A stretch of 64,000 nt of DNA from Brachycybe producta (taxonomy: Eukaryota; Arthropoda; Diplopoda; Playtdesmida; Andrognathidae). Numbering within the stretch: position 1 is the stretch's first letter; each line of letters begins with the position of its first letter. The position numbers and the translations under genes are program-made. Below are positions 34,117 through 45,800 of this stretch, piece after piece. The notes below the pieces were generated by a model that was not told the origin of the DNA, ran no database searches, and saw only the letters and a program-made list of their open reading frames with translations. The stretch covers positions 5,522,780 to 5,586,779 of the forward strand of contig JAUPFP010000002.1 in NCBI GenBank assembly GCA_036925085.1, read 5' to 3'.

Positions 34117-34595
34117 TTGCCTTGCCCTTGCCCTTGCCTTACCCTGCCCTCGCCTTGCCCTTACCCTGCTCTTGCCCTCGCCTTGCCGTGCCCTCGCTTT
34201 GCCGATGCCCTTTCCTTGCCCTGGCCTTTGCTCTTGCCCCTGCCCATGCCCTCGCCTTGCCCTGCTCTTGCCCCTGCCCTTGCCTTACCCTTTCCTTGTC
34301 TTGTCCTTGCCCTCACTTTGCTCTTGCCTTGCCCTGGCCTTTGCCCTTGCCTTGCCCTGGCCTTTGCCCGTGCCCTCGCCTTGCCCTGGCCCTGCTCTTG
34401 CCTTGCCCTTTCCCTGCCCTTGCCTTGCCCTTTCCTTGTCTTGTCCTTGCCCTTTCCTTGTCTTGTCCTTGCCCTTTCCTTGTCTTGTCCTTGCCCTTTC
34501 CTTGTCTTGTCCTTGCCCTCACCTTGCTCTTGCCTTGTCCTGCCCTTGCCCTGCACTGCCCTTGCTCTCCCCTTGCCCTGGCCTTGCCCATTTAA
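34117..34595 (+). repeat. CTTGCC minisatellite upstream of DPP3
   Basis: About 480 bp of CCTTGCCCTTGCC-type units with variants (CTTTCCTTGTCTTGTCC in the right half, where a longer unit is repeated about four times). The plus strand lacks almost all A; the minus strand has frequent GGG and GG runs, so it could fold as quadruplex. All phases are open in Pro/Leu/Cys or Lys/Gly/Arg frames, which are composition artefacts. The right edge is about 270 bp before the first DPP3 upstream ATG. Confidence 0.9.
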
Positions 34596-34873
34596 AATTA
34601 TTTGTTTTGTTGAAACTAATATTTGTAAGTAAAATAGTTAAGTATAAATTAGTGTTGTTTTAAAAAAAAAAAATTATCGATATAAGTTATCGAATAATGG
34701 ATCTATCGATATATCGATATATAGCCCATTACTAGGTTTCAGTTCAACTTCCTTCCACTCCAAGGATCAAAGAACGTGACCGTAAGTCTGTTATTACCAC
34801 TTTTATTACGGGGGGATTGTGTTTGTTTAAGACGAAATTTGTTTGCGAAATATGAAATACGATGTATTTCCTT

Positions 34874-35061
34874 GTAAGTCGGTCGTTTGTTTCGTTAAAA
34901 ACTAAAGGAATTTGTTTTCTAAAAAGGGGTTTTCATCATCAACGACAAAATGCATGTCATCGTCGCTCATTTATCTTAGAGAAATCATCTCCGATAAAAA
35001 CGGTTTCTGAACTTCTTTCTTGTTGTTATCGTCCCCCTTCCCCTCCTCATTCCTTTTACAG
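34874..35061 (+). other. DPP3: Probable DPP3 5' UTR intron (188 bp)
   Basis: A perfect GTAAGT donor at 34874 lies 12 bases after an ATG (34862), and a very strong pyrimidine tract (CCCCCTTCCCCTCCTCATTCC) leads to TTTTACAG at 35061. Splicing shifts the 34862 ATG out of frame, leaving the ATG at 35153 as the coding start. If unspliced, the same frame is open back to 34862 and adds 97 residues rich in Arg/Lys/Ser/His, which resemble a mitochondrial presequence. Confidence 0.65.
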
Positions 35062-35152
35062 AAGTTTATCATCACAAAAACACATCTCAAAGATAGAACC
35101 AATCGTCGTTGAAACTGAATTACAGACGATAAAAGAAGAAGAAGACTCAAAG

Positions 35153-38100
35153 ATGGGAACCACCGAAAAGGACATCGTTTCACAGTTTGTATTTCCAAAT
35201 GAACAACCTGTCGTCGTTCTCGAATGCAAACAGGCGTTTGATGCACTCACAAATCGAGAGAAACTTTATGCTCACTACTTGTCCGAAGCTTCTTGGTACG
35301 GTGGGCTCATCGTTCTCGTTCAGGTGACAGTGTAAATTTAATGTTAAAATTAATATAGAACAGTTTAAAACTAGAAGGCTATAAATATTTATTTTGAAAG
35401 ATAGCAACAGGAAAATAACCATAGTGGTTGAGCCGACCCTTCTAGTTTCTAAGACACTTAGACGTTTCTCGTAATTTTGCTACTGAAATACAGAAAGTGT
35501 GTTAGAAACTAGATGGGTAACTGAATCGCTTAAGATTTTTTTTAAAATAAACTTTTTATGTCGTTTTAAAAATAACCCAACTTTAAACAGATTAAATTTA
35601 AAGCCTCGTTTTCACGATGATAGTTTTCACGATATATTGCTGTCATGAGCAACTATCGCGAGAACTATCATCGTGCAGACCACATGATCGGCACTTTCAC
35701 ACTGTTGTGATAGCACTATCACACTATCTCGTTTGACTAGTTGTTGAGTGACCGATTGTAGGGAAATTTGGCTTCTGGAGGGAGAGAGAGGCAACACTGG
35801 TGTTGACTAAGTGATATCCTATGAAGTAGACGTCACACTGTCATGTGACAGACAACTATCACGTTTACTACAAGACATGTAGACAAGTTGCTATCGTGAG
35901 AGTGAACTGTGGCAACTTTCATGACAGCTACGCTCACGAAAGAGGTATCGCTATGAATACGGGGCTTTACTTCAAGACAGGCAAGTAAGACAGTAAGATA
36001 CAGTCGTTTACCCCGCCCCTTTTATGGGTGCCGGCAACATCAAATTGGTTTGTTATGTTTTCCGACGTTACTTGCCCCATCCTTTTCAATTGGAAATTGA
36101 ATTGATATTTTGTCTGACGCTCATAAAAGGGCGGGGCAAACGACTGTATCTTCATGTTTTCACATGCCAGTTACTTCAAGACGTGTAGACAGTGAAAACG
36201 AGGCTTAACACATCTTCAATATTTTCTTTATATACCGAAAAAGGTAGTTTTAAACTATTTATTAAAAAATAATATTTCCTGAAAATTGCAGGAATATGCT
36301 GGAAACGTAAAAATCTAAAAAAAGTCACGGAATTTTTCGAAGAAATTACTATTATTGTATTAAAACAAAGAGTCAATTGCGTTTTTTTCTTTTAGACTTC
36401 TCCAGAATCTCCTCTCATCTTTACACTTCTACATAAGTTGTACCGAGAACAATCGTTGGAAGATCTGCGAGAGTTGGCTCTTAGTAGCTGTGGATTAAAT
36501 GAATCTGAGTTTCAGGCTCTGCTTGTCTATTCCTCGGGTGTTTTCACTAACATGGGCAACTATAAAGGGTTCGGCGACTCAAAATTCATTCCAAACGTCT
36601 CTAAGGTGGGTTTCGAACCGCGTTTTATTTATTTTTTCATTGGTGCGGTTTTTAATTATTATTTTTCAATTAGGAGAAACTCGAAACTTTGATTAGAAGC
36701 AGTGCAGCATACAAGAAAGATCAATCCGAAGTTGAAAAACTGTGGAAACTTAGTTGTGACACAATGTATTCGCTCGATACGAAGAAACGACAATTGGGTC
36801 TCGGTGAAAAGGTTCGGTTTCCGTCAACTTTTTTGGGCGGGGATAGTTTTGAAGTAATTTCGTTCTGACTTTTTTAAATAATTAGGGAGTGACGACTTAC
36901 TTTTCGTCGAATTGCACGATAGAAGATGCGGATTTTATAAATTCGTTTCTGAAATCGAAAAGTATCGAAGCTTACAACACTCGACTTTTTAAAACGAATG
37001 ACGATAATAACGTACGGAAGTACGAGATAAGATTAGCGTCTTCGTTAAGTAACGGTAACTGCGAAAAATTAACCTGATTTCGATGTGTAGTTCTAACAAT
37101 TTCGATTTTTAGATGAAGATAATGAACGAGATTTGCTCGGAACGTACGAGTTCAAAGGATCGAAGATAGAAGTAACGAGAGGAGATTACGGTAGACTTAT
37201 GACTCTCGTAGTCGAAAGTCTTGAAAGAGCAAAAGTATGTGAAGTTTCTGCTTGTGTTTGTGTTCCGAAGGGAATTTTTTTTATAATTTGATTGGGGTTT
37301 ATACATAGATAGAAACGGTTATTTTGCATTGTTTTATGTTCTCGTAAACATTTTCGGACGTAACATTGAAAAAATTCAAAATTTATTAGGAATGATAATA
37401 GTAGACGAATTACTTATAAGTATTTTCGTGACGTTATTTTTTTTAAATAAACGTTTTGTTACAATTTAAAAAAGACGAAAACGCTTTATACTAAAAAAAG
37501 AAATGTTCATTTTAGAAGTATTCGCCTTAAAATTCACCACTTGCATTTTCATTTTCTAAGGCCCTTGGCACACGGGCGACTTTTGAAAGATTTGGCGTAA
37601 AAAAAAATCGAAGGTGACTTTTGCTGTCTTCGCAATGTATTTTCTAAGGAAGGACGGCAACCTTGGGCACATGGGAGATTTTTGACTGCCACAGTTGGCG
37701 TCTTTCCATAAAAAAATAATTTGCGACGACAGCTTGGCGATGTTCGACTTTATTTTGTCGCCATAAAGTCTTTCAAAAGTCGCCTGCGTTTTCCAACCTG
37801 TAAACGGTGCTCAATATAAAGGTACAATTGAAACATATTCAAAAATAAAACTTGTCAATTTATGGAAAATAAACTTTTTATTGACAATAAAAATAATTAA
37901 AATAATAACACCTGCTTACAGTTTGGCATTTTAAAACTTGACATAAAAAGCTTATGTACCCTTCTAGATTTTAAAACACAAGTTTCATTTAATCTTGTGC
38001 CTGAAACACACAATAACCAATGGTTGAGGCTCTTTTACACTTTAAAACCAGTTTAAGCTTAGTTTTGGCTTCTGTAAAGTTTTAAAAAACAGTTGTGGAT

Positions 38101-41100
38101 CTCTTGTTAAGTTGATAAGTGACTCAGTTTAGATTTTATTATTGTTTTCAGTTGTACGCAGCTAACGAGACCGAGGTTAAAATGATCGAAGAGTACATTC
38201 GGAGTTTTTCGACCGGTTCGCTTCCGGCTCACAAAGAAGGTTCAAGGTTTTGGATTCAGGATAAGGGACCAGTTATAGAAACGTGAGTTGTTTATGTGAG
38301 TCTGGGTCACCTTAACGTCGTTTTTGATTGTTCACTTCGTTTGGCTGTTTCAGGTACATCGGTTTTATCGAGACGTACAGAGATCCGGCCGGACAACGTG
38401 GAGAATTCGAAGGTTTCGTAGCTATGGTTAATAAGGAAATGAGTGCCAAGTTCGCAACTCTCGTCGAGAAAGCCGAAACGTTTCTTCCACAGCTACCGTG
38501 GCCTTCTTCATTCGAAAAAGATCGTTTTTTACGTCCAGATTTTACTTCTCTCGATGTTTTGACTTTTGCCGGGAGTGGAATTCCGGCCGGAATCAACATT
38601 CCGAACTGTAATTCGTTTTCATTTCGTGTTCGATTCATTTTGCAAAATAGCTACAAGTCATTTTTTAAAAGAATTTTAAAATTTATCCAAAACTAGAAGA
38701 GTGAACAAATATTTAAAAGTAAACGTTTTTGGTCATTTGTTTTCTAACAAAACTGTTGAAAAAATTTAAGGCTAACGTTTTGATTTTTTTATTAATTTTT
38801 TCATACATGGTTTTTATTTAATTTGTGGAATTTCTTCACAAGTTGCATAAAAAATACAATAATATTTGTAATCAGATTAACAGTAATGTTTGTGTTTTAT
38901 TTTAATGAAGATGACGAAATACGACAATCAGAGGGTTTTAAAAACGTTTCGCTCGGTAATGTCATTCCTGCTAATTACAAGGACTCGACTATTCCATTTT
39001 TGACGCAGACTGACCAAGTATTGACCCTTCCTCAGACTTATTCGAGACTTGAGTTCGATTCTAAATCTCGTGAAATGTTTTTTTTTTCTTGTTAAAAGGA
39101 TGCAATGAATGAATATCGTGTTGGATCTTTCGAAGTTCAAGTCGGTCTTCACGAACTTCTGGGGCACGGAAGCGGCAAGTTGTTCTGCAAGAACAAAGAC
39201 GGGACGTTCAATTTTGATAAAGACGTTATCGATCCACTCACGGGCGAAAACGTTTCTAGTTATTACGAACCGGGTGATACTTACGACTCAAAATTCACTA
39301 CAATCGGCAGTGCTTACGAAGAATGCAGGGCGGAATGTGTCGGGCTTTATCTGTCGTTAGATTCAGATGTCCTGAAGTAATTTTAAAATTATTGTCGTTT
39401 GTCGCTATAGTGATCGGTGACGTTATGTTCTAATATATAGACTAATTAAGTCGAGGAAGCCTCGAGTGTTACAATTATCAATTGCAATTAACATTTTCTG
39501 CTTACTGCCCAAAATGGTTTTGCACATTTTCTATTTATGTATAGACATGGCGTCACTGATTATTCTGCTGTTGTACTGACTGATAAGTTTAAAAACGTTC
39601 ATCGCTGATTAATCATGTTTTTCATACAAGAATCTTCGGTTACGTAGACGAGGAAGCTGCAAACATCACTTACGTGAATTGGTTGAGTATGGTTTGGGCC
39701 GGATTGCGTGGTTTAGAAATGTATCAGCCGGATAATTGCCAATGGGGACAAGTAAATACATGATGTTTGTAGTTTTAAGAGCCTAGACACTTGAACGTGC
39801 ACGTGCTGCGTAACGCCATAGACGTACTATTAAGTGAAATTTTCTTTAAACTTTGTTTTGAATTGAGTTTGCAATCGCTTCATGAAAGGTTTGGCCAGTT
39901 ATTTGGTTGTAATGTAATTTTGAATTATGCTAATTTGCTTTACCCATGTTAAACGTCATTGACCTCAAATAGGTCCATTAGGCTGACTACCTTTTGGTTC
40001 TTAAGAAACATCTGTTATCTTTAAGAAACATTAATCGTTCGTATTTCAAAATAGGAGCTGCTTAGTTTAAATAAACAATAGTAAAATTTGATTCATTAGA
40101 CAATGACTTTTGATCGATGAAAATCAATTTTGAAAACTGCAATGAATACTATAATTTTATGACAAGGTAATTATTATTTCTCAGTTGAAAAAAATAGTTA
40201 TTATTGATTTTAAAATTTGTTTTTGAATTCCCATGTTAATTTCCATAGGAAATTGTTATGAAGGCCTTAAAATAAAATGTTTTAATTAAGAAGTATTAAA
40301 TGTCTTGTGACCTTTGCCGTCATATTATAGTATTTATTGCAGTTTTCAAAATCGATTTTCATCTATCAAAAGTGATAAACCTTATTGTCTAATGACTCAA
40401 CTTTTACTCTTTTTTGTTAACTGCTAACGCCCGTATTTTGAACGCAGTGAAACAGTCGCTCATAGAAGCCTATGCAAGCGACGTTTTCACACTTCGCGTC
40501 CGTGTTGCAAGTCGTCTACCAAAAACACACTGTCCTCTTAATTGAATTTCACGAAGTTTCGACCTTTTGATTGCTATAGAGCCATTCAAATAAATTTGGA
40601 ACTGGGAAATTGGCCATGTTTCAATGGCACGTTGAAAGCCAGAGTGTCTAAGCTCTTAATTTTTATACGATATGAAACTTCGTTTGAGCAAAAATTAAAT
40701 TTATAATAGGCTCATTCGCAAGCGAGGTTTGTTATTCTGCAAGTTCTTCTCGAGGGTGGCGAAGGTGTGGTGAAGATCGAGGAGAAGACTGGCGAAGATG
40801 GAAATCCAGATCTTCTGCTGACTCTCGACCGCTCAAAGATCGTGCCTTTTGGAAAGGAAGCCATCGGAAATTTTCTACAAAAGTTACAGGTTTTCGTATT
40901 GAAATTTGAAAGTTCTCGGATCGACTCCCTATCTTCGGTTGTGAAAATTTTCGTTCTGTTTTGATTTATTCTTCAGGTTTTTAAGTCTACCGGAGACATC
41001 GACAGTGCCAAGGACCTTTTTGCGAAATACTCTTTCGTTCAACCTCCAGGCGGCAAAGGGCTTCCCTTTCTATCTTTCAGAGAGATAGTGATTGCTCGTC

Positions 41101-41361
41101 GTCAGCCAAGAAAGATGTTCGTTCAAATGAATACCAGTTTACAAGGTATTTTTAAGCTCCTAACGTAGCACAAGACGGTTTTTTTTATTGTTTCTTTTCT
41201 TCTGATTGTTGGTTTCAGGTGATGGTGATGTTGTGTTGAATAATTACGAACCAACTCACGAAGGATTGATCAAATCGTGGGTCGATCGGTTTCCTACTAA
41301 TGCCATAGATTCAGTCTTGCAGAGTTTATTCGATAAAGATCGTAAATATTTTGACGTTTAA
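35153..41361 (+). CDS. DPP3: Dipeptidyl peptidase 3 (13 coding exons)
   Basis: Zinc metallopeptidase of family M49 that removes dipeptides from the N terminus of short peptides, normally cytosolic. Exons: 35153-35323, 36396-36605, 36674-36811, 36886-37054, 37113-37234, 38152-38282, 38354-38607, 38911-39017, 39099-39376, 39631-39751, 40710-40889, 40977-41145, 41219-41361. The chain closes in frame to 730 residues (human 737). Recognised stretches include [36 protein letters not shown] and [14 protein letters not shown]. The zinc motif HELLGH is at residues 452-457 and the second motif EECRAE at 508-513, almost the human positions. The KEAP1-binding ETGE of human DPP3 reads LTGE here. All introns are GT-AG. 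Introns 1, 5 and 10 contain foldback elements. Confidence 0.96.
35602..36204. mobile_element. TTAA-flanked TIR element in DPP3 intron 1
   Basis: AGCCTCGTTTTCACGATG at the left and CAGTGAAAACGAGGC at the right are inverted and sit next to TTAA on both sides. The interior repeats ACTATCACG/CGTGATAG-type phrases in both orientations. A second element (family F2) is inserted at 35977-36170, so this one is the older of the two. Confidence 0.75.
35967..36180. mobile_element. Palindromic MITE with perfect 10-bp TSD, family F2
   Basis: TTACTTCAAG occurs at 35967-35976 and again at 36171-36180, bounding a 194-bp foldback (35977-36170). It starts ACAGGCAAGTAAGACAG, and arms AAGATACAGTCGTTTACCCC then GCCC pair with their complement on the right. 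Same family as 27782-27986 and 59365-59571. Nested within the 35602-36204 element. Confidence 0.92.
37562..37800. mobile_element. Foldback element in DPP3 intron 5
   Basis: GGCGACTTTTGAAAGATTTGG on the left pairs with AGTCTTTCAAAAGTCGCC on the right; GGCACACGGGCGAC and GGGCACATGGGAGA are internal direct relatives. No ORF. Confidence 0.6.
39775..40659. mobile_element. TTAA-flanked TIR element in DPP3 intron 10
   Basis: TTAA then GAGCCTAGACACTTGAACG at the left, and AGAGTGTCTAAGCTC then TTAA at the right, 877 bp between the TTAA pairs. A second long foldback lies inside at about 40085-40405: TTCATTAGACAATGACTTTTGA and GAAAACTGCAATGAATACTATA on the left pair with their complements on the right. 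No transposase frame. TTAA duplication fits piggyBac- or Kolobok-type movement. Confidence 0.8.
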
Positions 41362-41451
41362 TTTCTGTATTTTTTTGTTCTATACAGAAAAATTGTTTCT
41401 GGCTAATTTTATACTTTTGAAATGAAATTTGGCGGCGATCAAAACATAAAA

Positions 41452-41457
41452 AATAAA
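41452..41457 (+). terminator. DPP3: DPP3 poly(A) signal AATAAA
   Basis: AATAAA 91 bp after the DPP3 stop codon, in AT-rich sequence. Likely cleavage shortly downstream. Confidence 0.65.
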
Positions 41458-41989
41458 TGATTCCTTTTCTTCTTTGTTAAGTTGAAACTTTGCAGTTTTA
41501 TTATAATTGATTAGAATTTGTCAGGCCTTTTTTTTAATAATAGTGAGTTCATTCTGCGATATAGTAATTATTAGATTACAAATCATTTTATTTTCTGAAT
41601 TTAAAATTTATATTATAGGCCTATATAATTTTATTTTATATTGTAATAATTGTCGATGTATAGGTTAAAATTCGGTTTGCAATTTTTTTAATCTGAAAGT
41701 TTGAGGTGGCAGACGATGTTTTTTTTTTTTAATTTTCGTCTGAAGTGATTGATCCTACGCCTCTAGTTTCTTGTAATTTTGTTTCAGAAAGCCGAACGAA
41801 CCAGAGATAGAAATCTTAATAAGCTTATGGCTATGTACTACACGTATTTATAAGTAATAAGATGTTAAACATGTACTGGCCATATACAGTTGTTAAGGTT
41901 GCGTTATAGATATTTATTTTACTTTTGTCGCCTCGGACGGCGGAAACGCAGTGGCTTATACTCTTATTTGGACTCAAAATTTAAAATAT

Positions 41990-42349
41990 TTTCAAAACTA
42001 GAATGATAAGAGATTATGTTAAAAGCTTCGAAAATAAACATTTTATAGCAGTTTGAAAATAACCCAGTTTTTTGGTTTTCTCAAACTGTCATAAAAAGTT
42101 TATTTTGAAAGATAATAACATGAAAATAACTTTTAGCATTCTCATGACCAACTATTCTAATTTATTTCTAAAACATTTTGTAATGTTTATCCTGAAAAAT
42201 GTTCGCTTGAAAAGAATAAAAGTTCTCAAAATCACGGATGGGGGAAGAGACCTCCTATAAAACATAATAGCCACGCAGGCGCGCCATCTGGGGAGTCGAA
42301 AACGAAATAAATATCTGCTCAGCCACCTTAAGCGTTTTTGAAGTTGCTC
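41990..42349. mobile_element. Foldback element, family F5, between DPP3 and POLA2
   Basis: Carries AAAACTAGAATG, TCATAAAAAGTTTATTTTGAAAG, ACCAACTATTCTA, GTTCGCTTGAAAA and GCGCCATCTGGG, ending CACCTTAAGC. The same phrases in the same order occur at 27160-27420 and partly at 63400-63610 and 22190-22500. Inner phrases overlap with F1, so the two families are related. Lies in the DPP3-POLA2 spacer. Confidence 0.6.
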
Positions 42350-42696
42350 CAAAGGCTTGCTTTGAATTAACCGCCATTCAGGTCAAGTTTGTTCTGCATT
42401 ACGGAAACTCTTTAGGCTCTGTTTTGAAATCTTTTTTTTTTTTTTTTTTTTTTTTACAAACTGTATTTCTGAATTTTAGATTTACGTAGTAGCGCTGACA
42501 TTTTTAGAATTTTTATTGGTGAACTTTCAGCTTTATTTTCTCTGAAGTTTAGGGCTTTGTATTTAAATATTTTTAGACGTTGCTAAAATTATCTTTTACT
42601 AGAGCTTTCACAGCTTCCGTAATTTTATTAGTCGTCATAAAGTTACTTTTCGACTAACACGGTTTAAAATTAGTCGCTAAGGTCGCCATTTGTTTT

Positions 42697-42708
42697 ATTT
42701 TCCCGCGC
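42697..42708 (+). promoter_or_regulatory. POLA2: E2F-type site upstream of POLA2
   Basis: TTTTCCCGCGCT contains TTTCCCGC, which fits the E2F consensus TTTSSCGC, about 100 bp before the POLA2 start codon in otherwise AT-rich DNA. E2F control of DNA polymerase alpha subunits in S phase is well established in animals. Confidence 0.65.
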
Positions 42709-42805
42709 TTTAAATTTTTTTTTGGCACCTTGTTTTTACTTTGTTTATTTCATTTTTTTTCTCCATATAAACGTTGTTTTTGATTAGAATAGATAAAAAA
42801 CTAAG

Positions 42806-45800
42806 ATGCTGGTTAGTGTGGAAGATATTTGCGTTGAATTTCGCACGCTTGGAGTGGAAATTAAGAGCGACGACATTATTGACAAGAGTGAGTCTCAACA
42901 ACAACAAACTCGTTTCATATGAATGAATGAATAACTCGATTAAATACTTTTTCTGTTTATTTAGTGAGGGAACTCTGTGTGGTGTACGCTATGGAAGCAG
43001 CGGATCTGGCTGAATATTGGTTTGCATTTTCAACTTCTAAAAGTATAGACAGCGAACCGACTAAAGAACTTTTAGCAAAATTAGAAACAGAAGTTCGTTG
43101 TTTATCTCTTTTTCATTTGTTTAGCGCTTTTTAATATAAATTACTCTTATCAGAATCATTCAATTAACGTGTTAAAATAGGAATTCAGCAAGATTAAGAA
43201 GCAGGCACAGTTGAACAAATCTCTAAATCATTCGTTTTCGTCTTCCAACACGAACTTTGCGACGGCGGATGTTGAAGAAGTGTAACTTTAACGTTGTAAT
43301 TTCGAACTTCATTATCTTTTTTTTTCTAACGTTTTTAATTGTTTTAATATAGAATCGATAATACAGATTGTCTGTTGGAAGCTTATGGAACTCCAGGAGC
43401 GAACAAAGTTTGTTTAAAATAGATATGTTACAGGAAAAACTAATAAGGACGCTTTTCAATGCAACTTATGTAACATTAAGAGTAAATGAAGATGCATAAA
43501 TAATTTTCTTGAAGTTTTAATTGAAAATAGAAACATGGAAATGTACTGAATTTTCACCAACAGAAATGGTGAAAGTCTTTTTTTAATAGCAATAAAAGTT
43601 TCTGTTATTCGTTCGATTAGCAGCTGCTTATCCTCGCTGCAGAAAATTGTGTCGTATTTCGCCTTAGATGATTCCATAACCAGGGTTCTGCGTGAATTTG
43701 CAAGGGCTAGCGAAAAATGCTAAATACAATTAGGCAATGAGTTAATTTTTTTTAGTCAACCCTACTGCATTACACGTCTATTTTGTAATTTATCCCCGTC
43801 GAACCTAATGTGTCAGCCAGGTAGGAATTCAGTGAGATTTTACGAAATATTTCAAGGGTTCCTCCAGACAAAAAAAGGTTTGATATCACTGTTTTAGAGG
43901 CCATACGTAGCTCGCACTGGCTGCTAATCGAACTATTGCAAAAGATTTCATATTTTAAAGATGCCAACATGAAAATTATTTTTGTACCTTTGTTACTTTT
44001 TTTCGTAAGTTTCTTAAGAATAAAAATAAGTAGCAAATCTTTTTAAATAGTCTAAAATAAGAGTTTTAGTATAAATATGAGCTTGTAAAATGGCTAAAAC
44101 TAAAATTGTTGTTGAAATTATAATTTTTTAGTTACTTTTTTTTAATTCTTCAAACTGTATTTTAAGAATTTTTTATAAGACTGTTTAAAAAGAATTACTA
44201 GAGTCCCGAATATCCTGTGGACCGAGAACAGCTCGGATACGGTCAAATTCAGTTAATACGGAAAAAGTTCGTATATTGACCTTGCGACAATGTTCTCCCT
44301 CTCCGCTATAATCTCCCTCAGCCCTGCCATTAAGGAAGATACATAATTGTACTATAAGAAAAATAATATGCAATTACAAAATTGTGTTTATTTAGTACTT
44401 ATTACATATAAAGAGACCAGCTCGGATAACATGGAACCTCAGATAATTGGGTCTCGGGTAATGGGGACTCTACTGTATTTATTTTTATTATTATTATTAT
44501 TAAAGTATAGTCAATAATCAAATATTTTATTTCTTAAACAAAAAACGTTCGCTTCGTTTTTATGTAATATGTCACTATTTAAATCTATAAATATAACTTT
44601 AAAACTTTTTTTCTTTCTCTTTCAGGTTGTTAAGAAACGACAACAAACCCCCGATGCTGTGGCAAATAAGAAGTTTGGATCGTCCACTGGACCTCTGATA
44701 TTATCTCCCGCTTTCGTATCGCCGAATACGTCGGCAAAGTTCGTATAAACGGACTTCAAACAGCGACGCCATCCAACAAATACGTTTTTCTGTATTTCTA
44801 GTTGGACGCCTATCAGTCGTTATTTGTCGAGGACGAACTCTGGCGACATCGTCAGCGAGTTTGGCTCAACTGCCGATTGGGGTCTGACAAAATCAGCTTC
44901 GTGCAGCGTTAAAGGATACACGACCAAATCTGTTTTAACCGACCGTTATCGTTACTTGCACCAAAGGCAACTTGTCATCGCGGATATTCTCAATGATCAG
45001 ATTGATAAATTAACGGAGATTTTAAAGCAATTACACGCGATCGAAGACGTGGCTCCCGTCAGAATCTCATCAACTGTGAGATTGAAATCGGCTTTAAAAG
45101 CTTTTCGGTGGACTTTTTCTTTTTGTTATTAACTTTTCTTCTTTATTTTCAGAATGAGATCAACATCGCCGGCCGTATTGTATGCGATAGTAACGGTCGA
45201 CTCAATCCTAGTTCGATTCTCATCGAAGGTTCGTTTGAGACTAGTTTGGGATGCTCGGTCAAGTTGGACGTTTCGAACCTTCAGTCTTACTCACTATTTC
45301 CTGGACAGGTATACAATAAAAACTTTGTGGTTTTAGATGTAGTGTGAGTGCATTTTATTTTTGAAGAATCTTTTAAACGAAATACAAAAGTTGATTTTTA
45401 AAGTTGTAGTGTGACCAATAGATTTTTATTAGAATTAATTACAAATGAATTCAAGTGGCCACGCCCTTACGCGTCTATGGACGTGGCTAAGTTAAAGGAA
45501 CGCATTTACGGGTGCAAGTATGCAGGTTTTTAAAAACATTTTTCAAACAATACACTCTTTTCAAAAAGGTCTGAGAAGGACGCAACTTGCTCCATAAGTC
45601 CCAAAAAGCTTCAATCCGAATTTGTACCCATTTGTTTCGTAGATCGTGGCTCTTTCTGGTATTAACACTACAACTGATAGATTTATCGCTCAGAAGATTT
45701 ACTCCGGTGCAGTTTCGTCAGTGCCGGATTCTCGTCTTTCGTTTTCAAGGGACGGTACGTAGACGCTGTTGAATATATATTTCTAAAACAAATTTTGATG

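Noticed and set aside
34117-34663. Pro/Leu/Cys-rich frames of 157-171 codons and Arg/Gly/Lys minus-strand frames
   Set aside because: Products of the CTTGCC array, open in several phases on both strands.
34862-35152. 97-residue N-terminal extension of DPP3 as the main start
   Set aside because: Better explained by a 5' UTR intron; kept as a finding because intron retention could use it.
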